DNA of 64,000 nucleotides from the NCBI RefSeq assembly GCF_004135605.1, contig NZ_SDPT01000001.1:1-64000 (forward strand), given 5' to 3'. A program made the position numbers and the translations under genes. This document shows positions 57,787 through 64,000 of the stretch, piece after piece. The notes under the pieces were generated by a model. That model was given only the letters and a program-made list of their open reading frames with translations. It was not told the origin of the DNA and did not search any database. The DNA comes from Sphingomonas desiccabilis (GTDB taxonomy: Bacteria; Pseudomonadota; Alphaproteobacteria; Sphingomonadales; Sphingomonadaceae). Each line of letters begins with the position of its first letter. The first letter of the stretch is position 1.

Positions 57787-59258
57787 CCGCCCGACATCGA
57801 CAGGAACGGAGAACAAGCTTGCTACGAACGTTGCTGATGCTTGCCGCGGCCGGCGGGCTCGCCGCCTGCGCGGCCGACGGAACCCGGGCGCATTCTGCCG
57901 GGGATCGTTCGGCCAGCGCCAAGAAGGAAAAGGGCGACCAGGCGCCGGGCGCGGGCAACGGGTACAACCACGATCCCTATCCCTCGACCTACCACGCCTA
58001 TCCCGGCCGGCCGACGCTGGTCACCAACGTCACCATCTATGATGGCGAGGGCGGGCGCATCGACGGCGGCGCCGTGCTGTTCCGCGACGGCAAGATCGTG
58101 GAAGTCGCCCAGTCGATCGCCCCGGCAGAGGGCGTGACGGTGATCGACGGCACCGGCAAATGGCTGACGCCCGGCGTGATCGACGTCCACAGCCATCTCG
58201 GCGACTATCCCTCGCCCAGTGTCGAGGCGCTGTCCGACGGCAACGAGATGTCGGCGCCGGTCACCGCGGAGGTCTGGGCCGAGCACAGCGTCTGGCCGCA
58301 GGACCCCGGCTTCGGCCGTGCGCTCGCGAACGGCGGCGTCACCACGCTGCAGATCCTGCCGGGCTCGGCGAACCTGTTCGGCGGCCGCTCGGTGACGGTC
58401 AAGAACGTCTACGCCCGCACCATGCAGGGGATGAAGTTCCCGGGCGCGCCCTATGGCCTCAAGATGGCCTGTGGCGAGAATCCCAAGCGCGTCTATGGCA
58501 GCAAGGGGCGGATGCCGACGACCCGCATGGGCAATGTCGCGGTCGATCGCGCCACCTGGGCCAAGGCCCGCGCCTATGACCGCAAGTGGGACAAGTACGA
58601 GGAGGACGGCGGCGACGCGCCCGACCGCGACCTCGCCATGGACACGCTGCGCGGCGTCCTCGACGGCGAGATCCTCGTCCACAACCACTGCTACCGCGCC
58701 GACGAAATGGCGGTCGTCCTCGATATGGCCAAGGAGTTCGGCTACAAGGTCACCGCCTTCCATCACGCGGTGGAGGCCTACAAGATCGCCGATCTGCTGA
58801 AGGCGAACGGCACTTGTGCGGCGGTCTGGGCCGACTGGTGGGGCTTCAAGATGGAGGCCTATGACGCGGTCGGCGAGAACCTCGCTATCCTCGATCGCAC
58901 CGGCGCCTGCGCGATGATCCACTCGGACGACGAGAACGGCATCCAGCGGCTCAACCAGGAAGTCGCCAAGGTAATGGGCTCGGCGCGTCGCGCTGGCATT
59001 GCGGTCACCCCCGAACATGCCTGGACCTGGCTCGCCATCGCGCCCGCGCGTGCGCTTGGCATCGACAAGGTCACCGGCAGCCTGAAGGCCGGCAAGATGG
59101 CCGATGTCGTGCTGTGGAACGGCGATCCGTTCAGCGTCTACACGCGCCCCGAAAAGGTATGGGTCGACGGCGCGCTGCTGTTCGACGCCAATGACAAGCG
59201 GCTGCGGCCGGTTTCCGATTTCGAGCTCGGCCAGCCGGGCGAGGGGGATGTGAAGTGA
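57783..59258 (+). CDS. Exported amidohydrolase (imidazolonepropionase-like), metal site intact
   Basis: 491 aa from ATG 57783; a TTG at 57819 with GGAG upstream would give a tighter lipoprotein signal. In both cases the segment LLRTLLMLAAAGGLAAC carries a lipobox, so it is probably membrane-anchored in the periplasm. Metal-dependent hydrolase fold: N-terminal beta-sandwich (VTNVTIYDGEGGRIDGGAVLF), HxH in DVHSHLGDYPSP, later histidines in LVHNHCYRADEM and TAFHHAVEAYK, and Asp in MIHSDDENG. The end PARALGIDKVTGSLKAGKMADVVLWNGDPFSV is typical. It is translationally coupled to the next amidohydrolase gene (GTGA). Substrate unknown; cyclic amides or peptides are usual. Confidence 0.87.
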   Translation: MTARHRQERRTSLLRTLLMLAAAGGLAACAADGTRAHSAGDRSASAKKEKGDQAPGAGNGYNHDPYPSTYHAYPGRPTLVTNVTIYDGEGGRIDGGAVLFRDGKIVEVAQSIAPAEGVTVIDGTGKWLTPGVIDVHSHLGDYPSPSVEALSDGNEMSAPVTAEVWAEHSVWPQDPGFGRALANGGVTTLQILPGSANLFGGRSVTVKNVYARTMQGMKFPGAPYGLKMACGENPKRVYGSKGRMPTTRMGNVAVDRATWAKARAYDRKWDKYEEDGGDAPDRDLAMDTLRGVLDGEILVHNHCYRADEMAVVLDMAKEFGYKVTAFHHAVEAYKIADLLKANGTCAAVWADWWGFKMEAYDAVGENLAILDRTGACAMIHSDDENGIQRLNQEVAKVMGSARRAGIAVTPEHAWTWLAIAPARALGIDKVTGSLKAGKMADVVLWNGDPFSVYTRPEKVWVDGALLFDANDKRLRPVSDFELGQPGEGDVK

Positions 59259-60568
59259 AGCGCCTGATCCTTTCCACGGCGGCCGCGCTCCTCGGCACGG
59301 CTGCGGCGCTGCCTGCCTCCGCGCAGACGGTCGCGATCACCAATGCGCGGCTGGTGGTCGGCACCGGCGCCGGCCCGGTCGACGGCGGCACGGTCGTGGT
59401 GCGCGACGGCCGCGTCGTCGCCGCCGGACCCGGCGTGGCGGTGCCCGCGGGTATGCGCACCGTCGATGCCGGCGGCAAATGGGTGACGCCCGGCATCTTC
59501 GCCGGCTTTACCCGCATGGGCATCGTCGAGGTCGACGCGGTGCGCGGCACCAACGACGCCAGCGCCGACGAGACGGTGTTCAACGCCGCGCTCGACATCG
59601 CCCCTGCGGTCAACCCGCGCACGTCCGCGATCGCGCTCAACCGGGCCGAGGGCGTCACCCGCGCGGTCGTCGCGCCCGAGAATGGGGGCTCGATCTTTGC
59701 CGGCCAGGGCGCCGTCATCGACCTTGCCGCCGACATGGACGCGGTCACCCGCCCGCGCGCCTTCCAGTTCATGGAGTGGGGCGAAAGCGGTGCGCGTGCC
59801 GCGGGGGGCAGCCGGCCCGCCGCCTTCGCCATGCTGCGCAACGCCCTGTTCGAGGCGCGCGAATATGCCCGCAGCCCCGCGAGCTTCGCCGACCGGGGCA
59901 AGGACGCGCTGCTCACCCGCCTCGACGCGCAAGCGCTGGTGCCGGTGATCGAAGGGCGCATGCCGCTGCTCGCCCATGTCGAGCGCGCGTCGGACATCCG
60001 CGCGCTGCTCGACCTCAAGCGCGAGCTCGGCACGGTCAAGCTCGTGCTGGTCGGCGCCACGGAGGGCTGGACCGTCGCCGGCGACATCGCGGCGGCCGGC
60101 GTGCCGGTGATCGCAAGCGCGCTCGCCGACCTGCCATCCTCCTTCGAGCAGCTGGCCGCCACCCAGTCGAACATCGGACGGCTGAAGGCGGCAGGCGTCA
60201 CCGTCGGGATCGGCATGATCAACAACGACGAGGCGCGGCAGGCGCGGCTGGTGAAGCAATATGCCGGCAATCTCGTCGCACTCGGCCGTATTCCTGGTGC
60301 CGCCGGGCTCGATTGGGGCAGCGCCTTTGCCGCGATCAGCTCGCGTCCTGCCGAGGCGCTCGGCATGGGCGGCGAGTTCGGCTCGCTCCAGCCCGGCCGC
60401 CGCGGCGATGTGGTGATCTGGGACGGCGACCCGCTGGAGATCGGCTCGATGCCGACCCAGGTGTTCGTCGACGGCGTCGAACAGCCGCTCGTCACCCGCC
60501 AGCAGCGGCTGCGCGACCGCTATCTGGATCCGACCGAGGGCGCCTTGCCCAAGGCCTATCAATACTGA
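59255..60568 (+). CDS. Exported amidohydrolase-like protein lacking the HxH metal motif
   Basis: 437 aa from GTG 59255, overlapping the previous stop. Signal peptide LILSTAAALLGTAAALPASAQ. The beta-sandwich start (VAITNARLVVGTGAGPVDGGTVVV) and the end (EALGMGGEFGSLQPGRRGDVVIWDGDPLEIG) match the amidohydrolase superfamily. Where the HxH should follow GGKWVTPG, the sequence reads IFAGFTRMGIVEVD, without histidines. LLAHVERASDIRALLDLKRE keeps a single His. It is likely a non-catalytic partner or has altered chemistry. Paired genes of this kind may form a heteromer with the intact upstream enzyme (inference). Confidence 0.82.
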   Translation: MKRLILSTAAALLGTAAALPASAQTVAITNARLVVGTGAGPVDGGTVVVRDGRVVAAGPGVAVPAGMRTVDAGGKWVTPGIFAGFTRMGIVEVDAVRGTNDASADETVFNAALDIAPAVNPRTSAIALNRAEGVTRAVVAPENGGSIFAGQGAVIDLAADMDAVTRPRAFQFMEWGESGARAAGGSRPAAFAMLRNALFEAREYARSPASFADRGKDALLTRLDAQALVPVIEGRMPLLAHVERASDIRALLDLKRELGTVKLVLVGATEGWTVAGDIAAAGVPVIASALADLPSSFEQLAATQSNIGRLKAAGVTVGIGMINNDEARQARLVKQYAGNLVALGRIPGAAGLDWGSAFAAISSRPAEALGMGGEFGSLQPGRRGDVVIWDGDPLEIGSMPTQVFVDGVEQPLVTRQQRLRDRYLDPTEGALPKAYQY

Positions 60569-60662
60569 GGAGATCGCCGCCGCCCGCGTGGGGAACCGCG
60601 CGGGCGGCATGGGATTTGTTCAGGCAAGCCGCCGTCCGCGGCACCACAGGAGGTCCTTCCCG

Positions 60663-61001
60663 ATGCGCTTTCCGACCCTGATCGTTCCTGCGCTCGCCCT
60701 GGCGCTCACCGCATGTGGCGGCAACAGCGAGCCCCAGCCGACCGCTGCCGACAACAGCGCAACGGCCGAGGCCACCCAGCAGCTGGACGCCAAGGTCGCC
60801 GCCCTTTCGGAAGGCCAGCGCAACGGCGTGTTCATCCGTGCGATCCGCGATGCGGGGCTGCCGTGCCAGGGTGTCACCGCCTCCGAGCGTTCGGGCGATG
60901 CCCAGGCGACCTGGACCGCCACCTGCACCGACGGATCCAAGCACATCATCGCCTTCACCCCCGACGGGATGGCCAAGGTCACCAGCATGACGCGCAAGTG
61001 A
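60663..61001 (+). CDS. Small lipoprotein of unknown function
   Basis: 112 aa from ATG 60663, with GGAGG upstream. Lipoprotein signal with lipobox LALTAC. The mature domain has two further cysteines (GLPCQGVTASERSG, ATWTATCTDGSKHIIAFTPDG) that could form a disulfide. The pattern is a small periplasmic alpha/beta domain I cannot name. It follows the amidohydrolase pair after 94 bases and may be in the same transcript. Confidence 0.78.
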   Translation: MRFPTLIVPALALALTACGGNSEPQPTAADNSATAEATQQLDAKVAALSEGQRNGVFIRAIRDAGLPCQGVTASERSGDAQATWTATCTDGSKHIIAFTPDGMAKVTSMTRK

Positions 61002-61053
61002 GCGCGGCCGCCGCCGGGTGACTTACGGGCGCCGCGCGGCTAGGGGCGATCCC

Positions 61054-61665
61054 ATGGCCGCGCCGCCGCCCCACCCGGAACCTGCACCGAGCCTGATGGC
61101 GCGGGCGCTATCGGCAGCGCGCACGAAGATGGATGCGCACCGCCGCGAGCCGCGTCCCGCCCTTGCCCCCGCTCCTGAAGTGCCGCCTGTGCGGCCCCGG
61201 GCTGCCAATCCTGCGCCACGGCGTCCCGCCGTTGCAGGCGATCTCCGCTGGCCGGGCGCGCTGGCGCTGATGCTGGCCGCCGGCCCCGCGCTGACCTGGG
61301 CCTGTGCCGCCGTCCTCGAGCATCGCGCCCACGCCGACGTCGCGGCGCTGGCGCCTGCGGCCGAACCGCTGCTCGTGCGTGCCCGCGCCGATGCCGCGAC
61401 CCGCGCCGCCTGGGCGCCGCTGCTCGACCGGGCGGCGCTTGGCAGCACCCTGGAACGTCTGGCGGCGACGCTTCCTGCCGACGATCGCCTGGCGCGGGTC
61501 GCGAGCGAGCCCGACGGCACGCTGGAGGTCGCGATCCTCACCGCCGATCCCGACGCGCTTCGCGACGCACTACGCCGGGAGCCGGCGCTCGCGCAGCTGC
61601 GCGAGGCGGGGCAGCAGCGGGACGAGGCGGTCATGCGCGTGACCCTGCGGGGACGCCCGCAATGA
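61054..61665 (+). CDS. GspL-like type II secretion assembly protein lacking the actin-like domain
   Basis: 203 aa from ATG 61054 (AGGGGCG upstream); a GTG at 61018 in frame is less likely. A Pro/Ala/Arg-rich cytoplasmic N-terminus of about 65 residues, one membrane helix (WPGALALMLAAGPALTWACAAVL) and a periplasmic ferredoxin-like domain (TLERLAATLPADDRLARVASEPDGTLEVAILTADPDALRDAL) fit the C-terminal half of GspL. Canonical GspL has a 230-residue cytoplasmic ATPase-like domain that binds GspE; it is absent. Overlaps the GspM-like gene by four bases, which supports the assignment. Confidence 0.65.
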   Translation: MAAPPPHPEPAPSLMARALSAARTKMDAHRREPRPALAPAPEVPPVRPRAANPAPRRPAVAGDLRWPGALALMLAAGPALTWACAAVLEHRAHADVAALAPAAEPLLVRARADAATRAAWAPLLDRAALGSTLERLAATLPADDRLARVASEPDGTLEVAILTADPDALRDALRREPALAQLREAGQQRDEAVMRVTLRGRPQ

Positions 61666-62129
61666 CCGAGCGGATCTGGGCGGCAGCGATCGTGGCAGGG
61701 CTCCTGATGGCCGCGGCCGTGTCCATCCCCATGGCCGCCGCGCTCGATCGGCTGGCGGATGCGCGCGAGACCCGCAGTCGCCTGGCCCTCGCGCTCCACG
61801 CACCGCCGCCCCCGGCGGCGATCGCGCCCGAGTCTGCGCTTGCCGCGCCCGATCGTGCGGCCGCCACGCGCCGGGCGGCCGCGCAGTTGCGTGCCGCCGC
61901 CACCGCTGCCGGCCTGCTGGTCGAGGTGATCGCCCCTGCCGCTGCCCCGCCTCCCGGCCTCGTCATGCTCGACCTGCGCCTCTCGGGTCCGGAAAAAGCG
62001 GTGCTCGCCTTTGCCGACCGCGCCGAACGCGGGCGTCCGCTCGCCCGCTTCGCACGCTGGCGGGTGGAGGCCGGGGAGGGCGGCAGCATCCGCCTCGACG
62101 CGCAGCTGATGATGCCATGGCGCGGCTGA
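61662..62129 (+). CDS. GspM-like type II secretion protein
   Basis: 155 aa from ATG 61662 inside the previous stop codon. One N-terminal helix (IWAAAIVAGLLMAAAVSIPMAAAL), a helical linker (RLADARETRSRLALAL), then a small periplasmic domain (RAAAQLRAAATAAGLLVEVIAPAA...LVMLDLRLSGPEKAVLAFADRAERGRPLARFARW), the layout of GspM, which pairs with GspL in the inner-membrane platform. Homology is weak, as is usual for GspM. Confidence 0.65.
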   Translation: MTERIWAAAIVAGLLMAAAVSIPMAAALDRLADARETRSRLALALHAPPPPAAIAPESALAAPDRAAATRRAAAQLRAAATAAGLLVEVIAPAAAPPPGLVMLDLRLSGPEKAVLAFADRAERGRPLARFARWRVEAGEGGSIRLDAQLMMPWRG

Positions 62130-62536
62130 GCCCCCGGTGGCTGCTGCTGCCGGCCGGACTGCTGGCCGGCACGATGCCGGCGGTGCTGCTGACGCCGCCG
62201 CGCGCGTCGGAGGCGCCGCAGGGCGCCTTGCCCCCGCTCGCCGCGCCTCCGGAGGCGCCGCCGCTCGCCGCCGCCTTCACCCGGCCGCTGTTCGCAGCCG
62301 GGGGGCAAGAGCCGCCTTCTGCCGAGGATGCGCCCGCGCTGGTGGGCGTGGCCGGGCGGCTGATGCATGACGCCGTCGCGCTCGTCCGTACCGCCGACGG
62401 CAGTACGCGCACGCTCGCGCCGGGCGAGAGCGTCGACGGCTGGCGGCTCGAATCCCTCGCCGCCGATGCCGCCTATTTCACCCGCGGCGGCCAGCGTGCG
62501 CGGGTGCCGATGCCGGGCGAAGATCCGCCTCAGTAG
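62117..62536 (+). CDS. GspC/GspN-like type II secretion HR-domain protein
   Basis: 139 aa from ATG 62117, overlapping the previous gene by 13 bases. A short N-terminal membrane helix (WLLLPAGLLAGTMPAVLLTPP), a Pro/Ala linker, then a small beta domain (LVGVAGRLMHDAVALVRTADGSTRTLAPGESVDGWRLESLAADAAYFTRGGQRARV), which is the homology-region pattern of GspC. That domain contacts the secretin. Its 3' end overlaps the convergent secretin gene by seven bases. No PDZ domain is present. Confidence 0.65.
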   Translation: MARLSPRWLLLPAGLLAGTMPAVLLTPPRASEAPQGALPPLAAPPEAPPLAAAFTRPLFAAGGQEPPSAEDAPALVGVAGRLMHDAVALVRTADGSTRTLAPGESVDGWRLESLAADAAYFTRGGQRARVPMPGEDPPQ

Positions 62537-64000
62537 ATCCCGTCGATCTCCACCGACAGGCGCGGCCGCGGCGGATCGAGCAACAGGCTGCGCTTCTCGC
62601 CCAGCTGCGCCTCGTCGCCGCGCAGCCGGTTATAGCGTGCCTGCGTCTCCGCCGCTGCCGCCGTGCCGTCGCGCAGGATCGTCGGCTTCAGGAAGATGAA
62701 CAGCGTGCGCTTGACGCGCTGTTCCTGGCGGCTCTTGAACAGCTCGCCCAGCACCGGGATGTCGCCCAGGATCGGCACCTGGCTCTTCAGCCGGTTGTAG
62801 TCGTCCGCGGTCAGCCCCCCCAGCACGATCGTCTGGCCGTTCTCCGCCAGCACGGTCGTGTTGATCATCCGCTTGTTGGTGATGATGTCGGACGCTGCCT
62901 GCAGCTGCGTGGGTGCGATCGAGGAAGCTTCCTGGGCCACTTCCAGCCGGATCGTGTCGCCCGCGTTGATCCGCGGCAGCACCCGCAAGGTGATGCCGAC
63001 GTCGCGGCGCTCGATCGACGTATAGGGGTTGGCGTTGGTCGCGTCGGTCAGGATCGACCCGGTGATGAACGGCACTTCCTGCGCCACCACGATCTCGCCC
63101 ATCTTGTTGTCGAGCGTGGTGATCTGCGGGGTGGAGAGCAGGTTCGCCTTGGAGGACGTGCCCAGCGCCTGAACCAGGATCGAGAAATCGTCGCCTATAC
63201 CGATGTTCGCGCTCAAACCCTCGCCCAGCAGGCCGGCGGCAGGAACGCCGAGCGTCTGCAGGATCCCCGCCAACGACCTCACCCCCGTCGGGCTGCTGAA
63301 CGAGGTGCCGGCTCCGTTGAAGCCGGACAGGGCCGCGCCGCTGGTGCCGATCTGCACCGCCAGCCGTTCCGCATCGTCGCCGACGATTTCGGCGATTGCC
63401 GCCTCGATCAGCACCTGCGGCCGTCGCACGTCCAGGTCCGGGATCAGCCGGTCGATCTGCGCCACCGCCGCCGGCGTGCCGCGCACCACCAGCGCGTTGA
63501 TGTCGGGCGCCGGCTGCACCGTCAGGTCGGGCGTCGAAAAGCCCTGGGGGGTCGGTGCCTGCTCGCCCATCGCGCCGCCGCTGCTGCCGCCCGACAGCCC
63601 GGTGGTCGTGCTTCCGGCCGCTGCTGCCTGCGCTGCGGCGTTACCGCTGATCAGGCTCGACAGCGCCGCCGTCGGGCTCTGCGCGCCGCTGCCGGCGCGG
63701 GGGCGGGGGGAGAGGCTGCGCGCGACCGGATTCGCCGCACTCGCTTCCTGGCCCAGGATGCCGCGCAGTACCTCGGTCACCGCCTCGGCGTCGGCATGGT
63801 TCAGCCGGAAGACGCGAGTGACCGGCGTGGCACCGCCCGGCGCATCGAGCGCGTGCGCGATCCGCCGCGCCTCCGCCACCGCCGCGGGCGTGCCCCGCAC
63901 CACGATGGTGTTGCTGCGCGCATCGGCCGCCACGCGCGCGCCGGTGCCGCCGCCCGCGTCCTCCAGCACGCCCTGCATCGCCTGCGCCACGTCGCTCGCA
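62530..64000 (-). CDS. gspD: Type II secretion secretin GspD, C-terminal part (runs off right edge)
   Basis: At least 490 residues are visible; the N-terminus lies beyond the window. Two N-type (KH-fold) domains with repeated VVRGTPAAVAEARRIAHALD and VVRGTPAAVAQIDRLIPDLDVRRPQVLIEAAI precede the secretin domain. A Gly/Ala/Ser-rich linker sits between them. The secretin core shows VQALGTSSKANLLSTPQI, NKMGEIVVAQEVPFITGS, IERRDVGITLRVLPRIN and GLTADDYNRLKSQVPILGDIPVLGELFKSRQEQRVKRTLFIFLKPTIL. It forms the outer-membrane pore of the type II system. Confidence 0.95.
   Translation of the reverse strand, partial: ASDVAQAMQGVLEDAGGGTGARVAADARSNTIVVRGTPAAVAEARRIAHALDAPGGATPVTRVFRLNHADAEAVTEVLRGILGQEASAANPVARSLSPRPRAGSGAQSPTAALSSLISGNAAAQAAAAGSTTTGLSGGSSGGAMGEQAPTPQGFSTPDLTVQPAPDINALVVRGTPAAVAQIDRLIPDLDVRRPQVLIEAAIAEIVGDDAERLAVQIGTSGAALSGFNGAGTSFSSPTGVRSLAGILQTLGVPAAGLLGEGLSANIGIGDDFSILVQALGTSSKANLLSTPQITTLDNKMGEIVVAQEVPFITGSILTDATNANPYTSIERRDVGITLRVLPRINAGDTIRLEVAQEASSIAPTQLQAASDIITNKRMINTTVLAENGQTIVLGGLTADDYNRLKSQVPILGDIPVLGELFKSRQEQRVKRTLFIFLKPTILRDGTAAAAETQARYNRLRGDEAQLGEKRSLLLDPPRPRLSVEIDGIY

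Overview
The window looks like chromosomal DNA of a high-GC sphingomonad (Sphingomonas-like alphaproteobacterium). The evidence is an alphaproteobacterial-type initiator tRNA, three large TonB-dependent receptors paired with periplasmic hydrolases instead of SusC/D pairs, many Tat/Sec-exported glycosidases and peptidases, and short palindromic REP-type repeats. I see no phage genes, insertion sequences, CRISPR array or replication origin.

Layout. 0-9 kb: tRNA-fMet with terminator, a frameshifted HutD-family remnant, then a peptide module: an Lrp-type regulator divergent from an exported met-zincin protease, followed by a TonB receptor and an M20 amidohydrolase. 9-17 kb: a minus-strand operon (TonB receptor, sulfatase, GH92 mannosidase with a short C-terminus) divergent from a periplasmic trehalase. 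17-18.4 kb: MaoC-type hydratase and manganese catalase. 18.4-28.1 kb: a DUF5695-like exported protein divergent from an operon of a GH127/146-type beta-L-arabinofuranosidase, an Ldh-family oxidoreductase, a DUF885 peptidase and a GH43. 28.3-36.3 kb: ohr, then an arabinan-degrading operon (GH51, two GH43) and a TonB receptor. 36.3-39.7 kb: MliC-type lipoprotein, a very acidic protein, a 2OG-Fe(II) oxygenase-family protein, homoserine dehydrogenase. 39.9-46.5 kb: a hydroxyproline-utilisation divergon (M24 peptidase and FAD oxidase on one side; DapA-family deaminase, 4-hydroxyproline 2-epimerase, GntR/FCD regulator and amino-acid permease on the other). 46.6-50.9 kb: transaldolase, FAD monooxygenase, DNA polymerase IV, GNAT. 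50.9-56.8 kb: a tightly overlapping MoxR/DUF58/SpoIIM/RDD/DUF4350/DUF4129 operon. 56.9-61 kb: membrane protein, two amidohydrolases, a lipoprotein. 61-64 kb: type II secretion genes L, M and C-like, convergent with a secretin gene that runs off the right edge.

Main observation. Near-identical 16-bp sites (ATCGTATAnnGTATnT) occur three times: twice, in opposite orientation, between the DUF5695 gene and the beta-L-arabinofuranosidase operon, and once in the hydroxyproline divergon over a probable -10 element. Plant extensins carry beta-L-arabinofuranosyl chains on hydroxyproline. One regulon controlling both the arabinosidase and hydroxyproline catabolism would be a dedicated system for plant hydroxyproline-rich glycoproteins. 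The GntR/FCD protein at 44.4 kb is the natural candidate regulator. The sites are read directly; regulator assignment and substrate are inference.
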